Source of the DNA: Bubalus kerabau | Taxonomy: Eukaryota; Chordata; Mammalia; Artiodactyla; Bovidae | Direction of reading: 5' to 3' | Assembly: GCF_029407905.1 (NCBI RefSeq) | Contig: NC_073629.1 | Location: 52,560,801 to 52,624,800, forward strand | DNA: 64,000 nucleotides | Shown: in pieces, positions 35,056 to 44,436 of the stretch | Layout of the letters: every line of letters starts with the position of its first letter | How positions within the stretch are numbered: position 1 is the stretch's first letter | Notes under the pieces: generated by a model | What the model saw: only the letters and a program-made list of their open reading frames with translations | Told to the model about the DNA's origin: nothing | Database searches by the model: none | Position numbers and translations under genes: made by a program

Positions 35056-35540
35056 CATTCATTCATCAATCCATACATCAATCCACCAACCAAACAATCC
35101 CTATAATGTCAGCTCCAGGGGTCTGGGATTTTTATCTCATTTTCTCTTATGTGTCCAACACCTGGAGGAGTGCTTATTCATCCTACAAATGTGCGTTGCC
35201 TCCTGGCTATGCTATCCTCTGTGTCAAGTACTGCTTTATGCTGGTGTACAAGGTAGGCATCTTCCTGTGCTGCCCTTATGTTCTAACTCTCTACTGGTAT
35301 CACAAATGAACAAATACATTTGTAATTATAAGATGTGGTTTTGTTAAATGCTATAAAGGAAATGCACATGCTGATGGGCTAAAGAGTAATGAGTGTCTTG
35401 AATTAGAGTGGTTAAAATAGGCCTCTCAGCTCAAGCCTGAAGGAGATGTGGCCGTCCGTGGTGGTAGGAGAAGGAATGGTTATTTTCTAAAGACCACAGC
35501 AAGTGTGAAGTATGTAAGGACCGAAAGGATGCGCATATCA
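35056..35540 (-). mobile_element. L2 LINE 3' end (antisense)
   Basis: Begins 'actcattcattcatcaatcc', the reverse of the L2 terminal repeat, and continues with 'gtgtcaagtactgctttatgctgg', 'ttctaactctctactggtatcac' and 'aggcctctcagctcaagcctgaaggagatg'. It is cut at 35,540 by the Tigger1 element. Confidence 0.65.
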
Positions 35541-35755
35541 TTTTATTGCACTATCAGTGTTATTTTTCCAACAGCATGTGTTCACTTTGTGTCTATGTCA
35601 CATTTTGGTAACTCTTGAAATATTCCATGCTTTTTCATTTTGATAATATTTGTTTTGGAGATCTGTGCTGTTACTATTGTAATTGTTTTTAAGTGCAACA
35701 AATCATGTCCTTTTAAGATGGAGAACTTAATTGATAAATGTGGTGTGTGTTCTGG

Positions 35756-35962
35756 GGCTTCCCATGTGGCGCTAGTGGTCAAGAACTCACCTGCTAATGC
35801 AGGAGACATAAGAGATATGGGCTCAGGGTTCAATTCCTGGGTTGGGAAGATTCCCTGGAGGAGAGCGTGGCAACCACTCCAGAATTCTTGCCTGGAGAAT
35901 TCCATGGATAGAGGAACCTGGTGGGCTATAGTCTATAGGGTCGTAAAGAGTCAGACATGACT
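35756..35962 (+). mobile_element. Bov-tA SINE inside Tigger1
   Basis: 'ggggcttcccatgtggcgctagtgg' to 'gtaaagagtcagacatgactgaatg'. 'tgtgttct' flanks it on both sides, so the Tigger1 sequence resumes exactly at 'aagtgctccaccatccgg'. It carries a small insertion in the head ('gcgct'). Confidence 0.94.
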
Positions 35963-36082
35963 GAATGTTTGTGTTCTAAGTGCTCCACCATCCGGCGCTT
36001 TCCCCCATTTTTCTCCCCTCTTGTGCCTCCCTCTTCCTTGAGATACAACAATGTTGAAACTAGGCTAATTAATGCCCCTACA

Positions 36083-37916
36083 ATGGCCTCTAAGTGTTTT
36101 AGTGAAAGTAAAAGTTGCATGTCACTCACTTTAAACCAAAAGCTAGAAATGATTAAGCTTAGTGAGGAAGGCACGTCAAAAGCTGAGACAGGCTGAAAGT
36201 TAGACTTCTTGTGCCAGTCAGTCGGTCAAGATGTGAATGTGAAGAAAAGGTTCTTGGAGGAAATTAAAAGTGCTACTCCAGTGAACACTCAAATGATAAT
36301 TAAGTGAAACAGTGTTTTTGCTGATAATGGGGAAAAATTTTCGTGGTCTGGTTAGAAGATTAACCAGTCACATTTCCTTAAGTCAAAACCTAATCTAGAG
36401 CCAGGGCCTCACTCTCTTCAATCCCATGAAGACAGAGAGGTGAGGAATCTGCCGAAGAAAAGCGTGAAGCTAACAGAAGTTGGTTCATGTGATTTAAGAA
36501 GCCATTTCTGTAACGTGAAATTGCAAGGCGAAGCAGCAAGTGTTGATATACAGCTGCAGCAGGTTATCCATATTTAGTTAAGATAGTTAATGAACATGGC
36601 TATGTTAAACAACAGATTTTCCTTTTTTTTTTTGGCTAAACTGTGTGGCTTGTGGGATCTTAGTTCCTCACCAGGAAATTGAACCCTGAGTCCTTGGGAG
36701 TGAGACGGCAGAGTCCTAACCACTGGACTGCCAGAGAATTCCTAGATTTTCAATGTAAATGAAACAGCCTTTATTAGAGGAAGGTGCCATCCAGGTCATT
36801 GATAACTAGAGAGAAGAAGTCAATGCCTGGCTTCAAAGTTCAGCCGAACTCTTTTGCTAGGGGTAAAGTAGCTGGTGAATTGAAGTTGAAACTAATGCTC
36901 ATTTACCATAGGGCCTTTGAATTATGCTAAATCTATTCTGCCTGTGCTCTCTCTAAATGAAATTAAAAAGCCTGAAAGAAAGCACATCTGTTTACAAAAT
37001 GATTTACTGAATATTCAAATCCCACTGTTGATTTGAAAGAAAAGATTCCTTTCAAAATATTACTGCTCTTTGACAACACACCTGGTCACCCAAGAGCTCT
37101 GATGGAGATGTACAATGAGATTAAGGTTGTTTTCCTGCCTGCCAACACAATGTCCATTCTGCAGCCCATGAATCATGGGATAATTTTGACATTCAAGTCT
37201 TATTTAAGAAATATGTTTCATAAAGCTATAGCTGCCATAGCGAGTGATTCCTGTGATGGGGCTGGGCCAAGGAAATTGAAAGCCTTCTGGAAAGGATTCA
37301 CCATTCTAGATGCTATTAAGAATTAGTGATTCACAGAAAGAGGTCAAAATATCAACATTCATAAGGATTTGAAAGAAGTTGATTTCAACCCTCATGGATG
37401 ACTTGGAGGGCTTCGGCTTTAGTGGAGGAAGTGACTGCAGGTGTGGTGGAAAGAGCAAGAGAATTAGAATTAAAACTGGAGCCTGAAGATGGAACTGAAT
37501 TGCTGCAATCTCATGGTAAAACTTTAACAGATGAGGAGTATTTCTTATGGAGGAGCAAAGAAAGTGGTTTTTTGAAATGGAACCTACTCCTGGTGAAGAT
37601 GCTATAAAGACTGTTGAGATGAGAACAAAAGATTTAGAATATAATATACTCTGAGTTGAGAAAGCAGTGGCGGGGTTTGAGAGGACTGACTCCAACTTTG
37701 AAAAAGAGTTTTACTGTGGGGAAAATCCCATCAAACAGGATTGCATGCTACAGAGAAATCATTCGTGAAAGGAAGAGTCAATCTGTGTGGCAATCATTGT
37801 TGTCTTATTTTAAGAAATTGCCACGGCCACCCCAACCTTCAGTAACCACCACTCCGATTAGCAGCCATCAACATCAAGGCAAGACCTCCACCAGCAAAAA
37901 TATTATTACTCACTGA
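36083..37916 (+). pseudogene. Tigger1 transposase pseudogene
   Basis: The start ATG is at 36,083 and the first 37 codons (CENP-B-like N-terminus) are open until a CGA-to-TGA stop at about 36,194, a typical CpG decay. A further SINE, frameshifts and deletions break the rest into frames at 37,033-37,326 (DDE core), 37,398-37,607 and 37,656-37,916 (C-terminus). Of the three catalytic aspartates, the first is Asn (36,758-36,760), the second is kept (37,072-37,074) and the third is Asn (37,171-37,173). Both changes are single G-to-A transitions. A dead relic, not a domesticated gene. Confidence 0.9.
36625..36741 (-). mobile_element. CHR/ART2-type SINE inside Tigger1 transposase
   Basis: On + it starts with about 10 T, then 'ggctaaactgtgtggcttgtgggatcttagttcc', the antisense B box 'aggaaattgaaccctgag' and the end 'cctaaccactggactgccagagaattcc'. 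'agattttc' is duplicated on both flanks, splitting a single Tigger1 codon run. Confidence 0.9.
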
Positions 37917-38199
37917 AGCCTCAGATGATGGTTAGCAGTTTTAGCAATAAAGTATTTTTTAATTAAAATGTATACATTACTTTTTTAGACATAATGCTGT
38001 CGTACACTGAATGTAAACATAACTTTATATGCACTGGGAAACTGAAAAATTCCTATGACTCACTTTATTGTGATATTCACTTCATTGCAGTGGTCTGGAA
38101 TTGAACCCACACTATCTCCTGGGGGTATGCCTGTATATTTATACTTTTTAATGAGAAAGTTGTGACCAGTCACTGGACTGGTGATTCAGTTCTGCATCT

Positions 38200-38440
38200 T
38201 CCAGTTCTCTCTCTCTGGCTTTCCAATAGTTAACATTTATGAATGACAGTATTTCTTTCCATCCTTTCCAATCTGAAGGATACAACATGGTCCTTCACTG
38301 TTTTAATTGCATTTCTTTGACAATATTGGGGCTGGTGGTAAACATCTTTTCAGGTGTTTATTGGGTGTTTGTTTTCCTTTCATGAACTGCCAGTTCATCT
38401 CCCTTGCCAATATATTTGGGATTTATCATATTTTTATTGA
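38200..38440 (-). mobile_element. Old L1M 3' region (antisense)
   Basis: 'ttttaattgcatttctttgacaatattggggctggtggtaaacatcttttcaggtgtttattgg' and 'tttcctttcatgaactgccagttcatctcccttgccaa' are textbook antisense L1M 3' UTR landmarks. Confidence 0.6.
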
Positions 38441-38444
38441 TCCA

Positions 38445-39360
38445 TTAAAAGTATTTTAAATTCATTCCACTTCAAAAATAAATATTTTTACATTACTTCT
38501 GCCAAGAGAGAAAGAGTCACCAAATGTCACATGTCAGTATTAGGATGTGAGCCCACTGGAAAGGTTGAGGATCACTGCTGGAGGCTACATGTCTGCAAAT
38601 TGACTTTTTGTTCCCTTGGTCCTTAAACTCCAGTGGGAGGGTGGGGAGGTGACCAACAAACCCCAGTTCAGTAAGAAATGTGCGATTCCAATTCAGCAGT
38701 TGCCAGCCTAGGTTGGCCCCAGACTCCCTGCTTCTCACCCCTCCTCCTCTCCAGCCTCCCAACTGCCCCCAACTTCACACTGGGTGGTCTCCCCCCGCCA
38801 AGATTGAAGGGATTATCCGGGATCAATATTTGAAATAGTTGTATTTTTTTTCTAACTGGAGTTAAGTTTATAAGCTTTTTTTATTTAACCACCAAACACC
38901 AGAAATAAAAACCTGGAAGGGAGCCAGTTTGACTCGGAGCCAGTATACTTCCTCGTAGCCAAGGAACTCACCCTTCTCCTTGTTTTTCCCCAGAAGTTAC
39001 TGACATTTCCTTTCAAAAGCTGATTCTTCTACTTCTCAAATTCTTCATCGTTCAGACCCCAACCGATTCCCAGAGATCCAGCTTTCCCAGTCCAGCCACA
39101 GCCCAACCCCGATACCTGAGCTGTACCTGGAGCCGAAGCCAAGTGACCCGGGCTCTAACTCTGGGGAGCTTTAACCACCAGCTATGCAAATGCGAAACAA
39201 GGCCCTAGTCAGCACAGGAGGGGCCCAAGAGCATCTGAAGCTTCTGAAAGCTGGTCCCTGAGTAGAGGTGTGGGGAGGGTTTTGCTCATACTACTCCTCA
39301 AGGACTGGAATAAATCCATGTACTTATTTACACTCATCATCGTCATTATTATTAATACTA
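38445..39360. other. Unassigned; GC-richer, no repeat recognised
   Basis: Unique-looking. From 39,040 to 39,230 several CpG and a perfect octamer site ATGCAAAT (39,184-39,191) occur. This is compatible with a small regulatory element but is not evidence for one. Confidence 0.35.
39184..39191 (+). promoter_or_regulatory. Octamer motif ATGCAAAT (POU-type), candidate only
   Basis: A perfect octamer within a short CpG-containing, repeat-free segment. Single octamers occur by chance about once per 30-65 kb on two strands, so function is not implied. Confidence 0.15.
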
Positions 39361-39361
39361 C

Positions 39362-39469
39362 AGTGGGTAGCCATTTCCTTCTCCAGGGGATCTTCCCAAC
39401 CCAGGGATCAAACCCAGGTCTCCTACATTGCAGGCAGATTCTTTACTATCTGAGCCACCAGGGAAGCCC
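39362..39469 (-). mobile_element. Truncated Bov-tA SINE (head portion)
   Basis: Read on +, 'gggtagccatttccttctccaggggatcttcccaacc' to 'ctgagccaccagggaagccc': the tRNA-derived half and start of the body, with the rest of Bov-A missing. Confidence 0.93.
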
Positions 39470-39474
39470 TATTA

Positions 39475-39640
39475 ATATATTATCAATTATTAAACATGTC
39501 TTGAGCACCAACTGTGTAGGAGGCACTCTTCTAGGTACTAGTGAACAAGACTAAGTGGACTCTGGTGAAATTTGCTGCTCAGGGGCAAAGACAGACATGG
39601 AATAAATAATTCCACAAAGTCAATAATTACAAGTGTGAAA
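39475..39640 (-). mobile_element. L2 LINE 3' fragment (antisense)
   Basis: 'aaacatgtcttgagcaccaactgtgtaggaggcactcttctaggtactagtgaacaag' is the reversed L2 3' end, followed by 'caaagacagacatggaataaataattcc'. Confidence 0.65.
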
Positions 39641-39649
39641 TTCTGCTTA

Positions 39650-40600
39650 GTCAAGTGGGAATGATTTCATGGCCTCCTTTCTGAATCCTTTGGAAGGATT
39701 CAAGGGAGCAGTAAGGAGACTGCCCCAGGGGCTTGTGACGGCAGTCCTTTCCTTCTGCCTCCCACATGTAGGGCTGGGCTGTTCTGGGAAAACAGACATC
39801 CCTGACGTGAGTAAAAGACCTAGAGGAGGGCATGGGCAGAAGCTGGGCAACCCTGGAGCTGTTTTTTCTTTCCCTGCTTGGGAAACTCCTCTCGAAGTCC
39901 AGCCTCACGACTCTCATGAGCACTCTCGGCGCTTTGGGACTTGTCCTGAGACGTGGCAGGATTGTCCCGGCTGGCCTTCGAAGTCATCTCTGAGTCAGCT
40001 CTCACTGACCAGCATATTCAGGCCGCCTCCCCTCAGCTCCCTGCTCCTGCTCTTTCATGCTCAGAACTCATGTTCCAGATGGACTCAGCTGGCAAGTGTT
40101 TGAGACGTGTCTCAGCATCTTGTGATGTGTTCCTGGATCTCTGGGCCCCTGTGTGGGGTGAGTCACTGGCTATGACTTGATCCCTGCCGCATGTGGGCCC
40201 CTTCTTCCTGGGTCCATAAACCAAAGTCCATCATCTGAAAGCAGACCCCCAGGTCCCTGCGGCAAGGCCCGGATGGGACAACTCTGCACTGAGACACAGC
40301 CAGTTGGCCCTGCCTTCCAAGGATTCTTTTATTCTCCTTTTTCTTCCACACTGATTGTTTCTCAGATTTCCTTTCTCAAGGGATGGGGATAAAAGCACCA
40401 TCCCACTGGGTCTTTTTCCCTCCCAGCTCCCTTTTATTACTTAACATTTGTTAAAACTTTTTTACACCTGGGCTATGAGACTGAACACAGTTGGGAATGC
40501 TGCCAAAGCAGAAATATTGCTGTTCCGTCCAAAAGGATGAATTTCCTTTTTAGCAGTTTGGGGGAAGAGGTGAATTGGTGAGATGGGGAAATGGGAGGAA
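39650..40600. other. GC-rich unassigned DNA
   Basis: No repeat recognised. A 144-codon + frame (39,669-40,103) is open but lacks splice logic, motifs or protein-like composition, and other frames are open over the same GC-rich bases. An AP-1-like TGAGTCA lies at about 40,159. Not called as a gene. Confidence 0.4.
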
Positions 40601-40604
40601 AGGG

Positions 40605-40830
40605 AGGTATTGTCTTTTGGTTAAGAGCCTGCCAGGATTCAAAGCCTGGCACTGTCACTTCCTAGCTGAATGGCTTTGGGCAAATTTTCTGTTTCAGTTT
40701 TCTCATCAATAAAATATAAATAAGCACCCAATTCATAAGACTGTTGTGAAGATGAAATTAGTTAAAACATATACAGATCTTTTTTAAAAAATCCCTAAAA
40801 TATGTGTTAGTAATAGTGCTTTTGTTGATA
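40605..40830 (+). mobile_element. MIR SINE
   Basis: 'tttggttaagagcctgccaggattcaaagcctggcactgtcacttcctagctgaatggctttgggcaaattt' then 'cagttttctcatcaataaaat' and 'aagactgttgtgaagatgaaattag': head, core and 3' part of MIR in order. Confidence 0.85.
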
Positions 40831-40839
40831 TTACAGGCA

Positions 40840-41165
40840 CTTAGGGAGGTTCACTTTTGTAGATTTTTGCAATTTCAGGCTGGTAATAATGATTTCTGTG
40901 TACTGCCACCCCCTTTCTGTCTTTTCTGGATTAGTACTACAAAATAGCCAGTCTGGTATGTTTTCTTTCATTTTCCGTCAACTCAGATCAATAGCACTTG
41001 GCTGGAATGTTTCCTTTGCTCCAGTATCTCTAGGATCTGCCTCACTTAAGGTTTGGGTCAGGTCTGAGCAGGGGAAACCCATTCCTCACTGAACGGTTCT
41101 TTTCTCCCCAAGCCTGAAGTCCCCCCTCATCCATGGCTGACCCTCAGGAGAGCCTATTTGAATCA
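40840..41165. other. No recognisable feature
   Basis: Short unique-looking spacer between a MIR and an L2. Confidence 0.4.
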
Positions 41166-41167
41166 TC

Positions 41168-41560
41168 CATCTATCAAGGCATTTATTTACTCGTTTATTC
41201 CACACACACTATTAGGTATCAACTATCTGTTAGGTAGTGTGAGCGATACTAGGTCTAAAAAGATGAAAAATAGTTTCTGTGCTCAAGAGGTCAAAGTCAC
41301 TGACAAATATAATCCTGGTGTATTAAGTGCCATTATAAAGGTAAGTGTGAGGTACCTGACCTGATCTGAGTGTGGGGGGTTGATGGTGTTCTGTGCTGGG
41401 TTCTGGGAAACAAGGAGGATTTGGCCAAGTGAAATGAAGGGGATGACATTCCTGGCAAGAAAGCAGCTGGTACAAATGTCTAGAGAGAGAAAAGAGAGCT
41501 GGCTCAGAGTTTGGTGTGGATTTTCTCGGAGGCGTGTGCCAGGAGAGGGTGGGGGTTCCT
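41168..41560 (-). mobile_element. L2 LINE 3' fragment (antisense)
   Basis: Begins 'ctatcaaggcatttatttactcg', continues 'tatcaactatctgttaggtagtg' and 'gtttctgtgctcaagaggtc', then 'attaagtgccattataaaggtaag' and 'gttctgggaaacaaggaggatttgg'. L2 order is kept through the 3' UTR. Confidence 0.6.
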
Positions 41561-41564
41561 CTCA

Positions 41565-41985
41565 GTTTTTCCACTGATGATCAGGATCTGTCATATTTAA
41601 TTTGTTTTCTTATTTTTATAATTAGTTAATTTATTTGGCTGCTCAGGGTCTTAGTTGCTGCTTTCCTATTTCTTTATATTCTATTTCAAATGGTGCTCAA
41701 ACAATGGTATGAATTTTAATAATTTTCACTTGACCTATATGAAATTGGGGGATTCATTATATATATGTTCTGCGATAGTATGTGTATGTTTTCACATTTC
41801 TGGTTAAACACGCATGTATTAATCTCAGATACCTTGCAAAAATATCACTGAAATGAGAGGAGACAAAAATAGGTATAAATTCATAAAGCCAGAGAGAAGA
41901 GACAACAGCAGATGAGAAAAGTCAATAAATATTTGGAAAATGAAAATCAGATAAAAAAGAGCTAGAGAGCTATGAAGGGCCTTAC
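41565..41985. other. Unassigned; short CHR-type scrap
   Basis: AT-rich. At 41,620-41,665 'ttaatttatttggctgctcagggtcttagttgctgc' resembles the reversed tail and body of a CHR/ART2 SINE. The rest is not recognised. Confidence 0.35.
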
Positions 41986-41989
41986 ACTG

Positions 41990-42365
41990 AGCTCCTTGTG
42001 AAATAGACCCTGAGACAGAGATCTGATGCAGGAGGTTTATTGGGCAAAGCTCTTGGGAACCACACCTCCTGCGGCGTGAAAGATGCAGGGCTGGGCAGAG
42101 AGAGAAACGGAACTGGGATGCAGTCATGCCAGTCTGATCTCACAGGAAGCTCTTCAGAGTGCTCCCAAATTGAAGCAAGAGGTTCAGGCCCTTGTGTGCC
42201 TCCATGGACCAGTCGTTGGATGTGGTTGCCCCTGGAAGGGAGATAATCTTGGGAGAGGCAGTTTCCTTCATCCAGGGCCAATTCTTGGGAAGGAACTCAG
42301 CTGTGAGCCTTCAAGAGAAAATACTTCCAGCTACTGGGAAATGAGGCTCCATCAAAAAGAGAGTA
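41990..42365. repeat. Possible old interspersed repeat, unnamed
   Basis: 'ctgatgcaggaggtttattgggcaaagctcttgggaaccacacctcctg' to 'gggaaatgaggctcc' has the look of a known old mammalian repeat ('ggtttattgggcaa' type) but I cannot name it. A 100-codon frame across it is not gene-like. Confidence 0.3.
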
Positions 42366-42368
42366 TCT

Positions 42369-42703
42369 GGGCTTCCCTGGTGGCTTAGTGGCAAAGAATC
42401 TGCCTGCCAATGCAGGAGACATGGGTTCCATCCCAGGAAGATCCCACTTGCCTTGGGACAGCTAAGCCTGTGAGCCACAAAAACTGTTAGCCTGTGCTCT
42501 AGAGCCCGGGTGCTGTAACTACTGAAGTCCTGAAGCGCTTAGAGCCCATACTCTGTAATAAGAGAAACCACTGAAACTAGAAGCCTGTACACGGAAACTA
42601 GAGAGTAGCCCCCCATTCACCACCCAAGCACACTAAATAAAGCAACAAAGACCCAGAACACCAAATAAATAAAAACATTTATTTATTTAAAAAAAAAAAA
42701 AGA
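42369..42703 (+). mobile_element. Long tRNA-derived SINE (ART2A/CHR-like) with poly(A)
   Basis: It shares the Bov-tA-like head 'gggcttccctggtggcttagtggc', but after 'ggttccatcccaggaagatccc' it continues into a different body ('gggacagctaagcctgtgagccac', 'agagcccgggtgctgtaactactg', 'agaagcctgtacacggaaactagagagtagcc'). It ends 'aataaataaaaacatttatttatttaaaaaaaaaaaa'. The poly(A) end suggests mobilisation by L1 rather than BovB. Confidence 0.88.
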
Positions 42704-43939
42704 AGCGGGGAGCATCCCAACACTCATTACCAAGAGATTCAAAGAGGAAGCAAACCCATTCAGGCCGTAGAGCCCTGGAAAGGATCAACAACTAGCAATG
42801 CGGGAGCCTCTGAGGGCAAGGAGGAGGCATGGGGCTGAAAACAGAGATATCCTCTGAAAGGGTGTAAGAGGAGAACCCTTTCTTTCCACAACCAGGCAGA
42901 GGGCTGAAGATTTAATGTGGGAAGGGCTTTTACCAGAGTGGTTGCAGACCTCGAGACAAGGGAGGGACCTGAAAATGGAAGAGTGTGAGACAGTCTCTGA
43001 AAAACAGGGAACTGCGCATTCTAATTGGTGAGACCTCCAACCCCTTCCCCCACTTAACTTACGGAACTTGAACAATCAGGTTCATAGAGACAAGGCAGGA
43101 GTCTAGACAGGAAATTCATCTCTTGGGAGATTGGCCAGCCCACAAGAAAAGATGTACCATACTGAGATTTGGGGGTTCTTGAATAAAAAAACCAGTCAGT
43201 CACCTTATCACCCTAATGAAGATTACCAAACAATAAACTTCACCCATGGTCACATAGCTTTTAATCAGTTTTTAATGCTTCAGTTTCAAATATGGTAAAA
43301 GAGGCAATGATTATATTCAGGGGAAAACTCAACATAAAAACAGTTACAAAACTGATGGCAAAGAGAACTCAGAGGAAAGAGAGACAATGCAGGAAGCAAA
43401 GGAAAACTAAAAGCAAAACAACAAAATCCCTTCAGAGTCTTCAAAGTAAATCAGATGATGTTACATTATCGAAATAAGAACTGATGCTATACAAAGGAAC
43501 AACTACAGCATAAGAAAATTATTTGTCAATCATGACTCCAACAAGTGATAAAAAGAAGGCAGAATGCAGTGAGACTCCTACTTCACAAAGTTATTTAGAG
43601 CTCAGCTGACAAAGTGTGTGCCATCCTTGCTATGGAGCTTCCGATGTCACCCTGGGGAAGAGAAAGAGGATCTCTTAGAGGGTTTTATGGATCAGGTCTG
43701 TAAGTGGCGAGCATCACATTTCATCAGCTAAAGGGACACAGCCTAGCTTTGTGCTCAGGGAGAAGCATCTGTTTGGGTGAATACATTGTAATGTTTGCCA
43801 CAAGAAGTGTTGGAAGGCAAGTCAGGGAATTATCACAGCAGGCCTGGAAGTTAGCTGGTCCAGATTAAAGCAGGTGATGGAAGGCTCCTGGAGGGAATGT
43901 CTTTAGGAAAAAATGGAACTGAAACTGTATCAGATGCTT
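42704..43939. other. No recognisable feature
   Basis: A-rich to mixed sequence with no confident repeat. Lysine-rich frames such as 43,292-43,477 reflect A-rich composition. The part next to 43,940 carries the left copy of the BOV-A2 target duplication (43,928-43,939). Confidence 0.4.
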
Positions 43940-44216
43940 GCTGCTGCTGCTGCTAAGTCGCTTAAGTCGTGTCCGACTCTGTGTGACCCCATAGACGGCA
44001 GCCCACCAGGCTCCCCCATCCCTGGGATTCTCCAGGCAAGAACACTGGAGTGGGTTGCCATTTCCTTCTCCAGTGCATGAAAGTGAAAAGTCAAAGTGAA
44101 GTCGCTCACTCATGTCTGACTCTTAGCGACCCCATGGACTGCGGCCTACCAGGCTCCTCCATCCATGGGATTTTCCAGGCAAGAGTACTGGAGTGGGGTG
44201 CCATTGCCTTCTCCCA
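43940..44216 (-). mobile_element. BOV-A2 SINE with 12-bp target duplication
   Basis: Both Bov-A monomers and the (GCT)n tail at 43,940-43,954 are present. 'tatcagatgctt' occurs at 43,928-43,939 and at 44,217-44,228, flanking the element. CpGs are largely preserved ('cgtgtccgactctgtg'), so this is a fairly recent insertion. Confidence 0.96.
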
Positions 44217-44229
44217 TATCAGATGCTTA

Positions 44230-44404
44230 ACTGAAAACAAAAGTTGAGTTCAGGGGTTTTTACAATGTTCTTGTCAGTGTAAGAAGAAATTATGATAGTG
44301 AAAAATGGCAGATGATAAAAGGAAGGAAATTATTCCCTATAGAAAAAACAGTGAAGGAAAGAAAGGTAATCATTAAGTAGTGATTTAACCAAAAATTGTA
44401 ACGT
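44230..44404 (+). mobile_element. Left flank of BovB target, possible L1 3' sequence
   Basis: A-rich spacer whose continuation after the BovB (47,485-47,815) ends 'gtaaatcaactatacttcaataaaaaaaa', a common artiodactyl L1-type 3' end. The two parts probably formed one older element before BovB entered. Low confidence. Confidence 0.35.
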
Positions 44405-44436
44405 ATCTGTTTTGGAGAATTTTGAGCATTACTTTA

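Larger units (their letters stand above)
35541..38133 (+). mobile_element. Tigger1 DNA transposon, nearly full length, inactive
   Basis: Pogo-clade element of about 2.3 kb once two SINEs are subtracted (Tigger1 is about 2.4 kb). The left end is damaged: only 'ttttattgcac' of the terminal region survives before 'ttccaacagcatgtgttcac'. The right inverted repeat is good, ending 'gggggtatgcctg' followed by TA. In between, the whole transposase gene is recognisable, with short deletions near 36,910-36,990. Bov-tA lies at 35,756 and a CHR-type SINE at 36,627. Confidence 0.92.

Noticed and set aside
39669..40103. 144-codon + frame
   Set aside because: Open by GC composition. No motif, no signal peptide, no exon borders, and overlapping frames on the minus strand are equally open.
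42083..42388. 101-codon + frame
   Set aside because: It overlaps an old repeat-like segment and runs into a SINE head. No gene evidence.
42369..42703. tRNA gene (A and B box-like sequences, also in every Bov-tA and CHR-type SINE)
   Set aside because: Only the internal promoter boxes survive. There is no cloverleaf or anticodon arm, and the sequences continue into SINE bodies.
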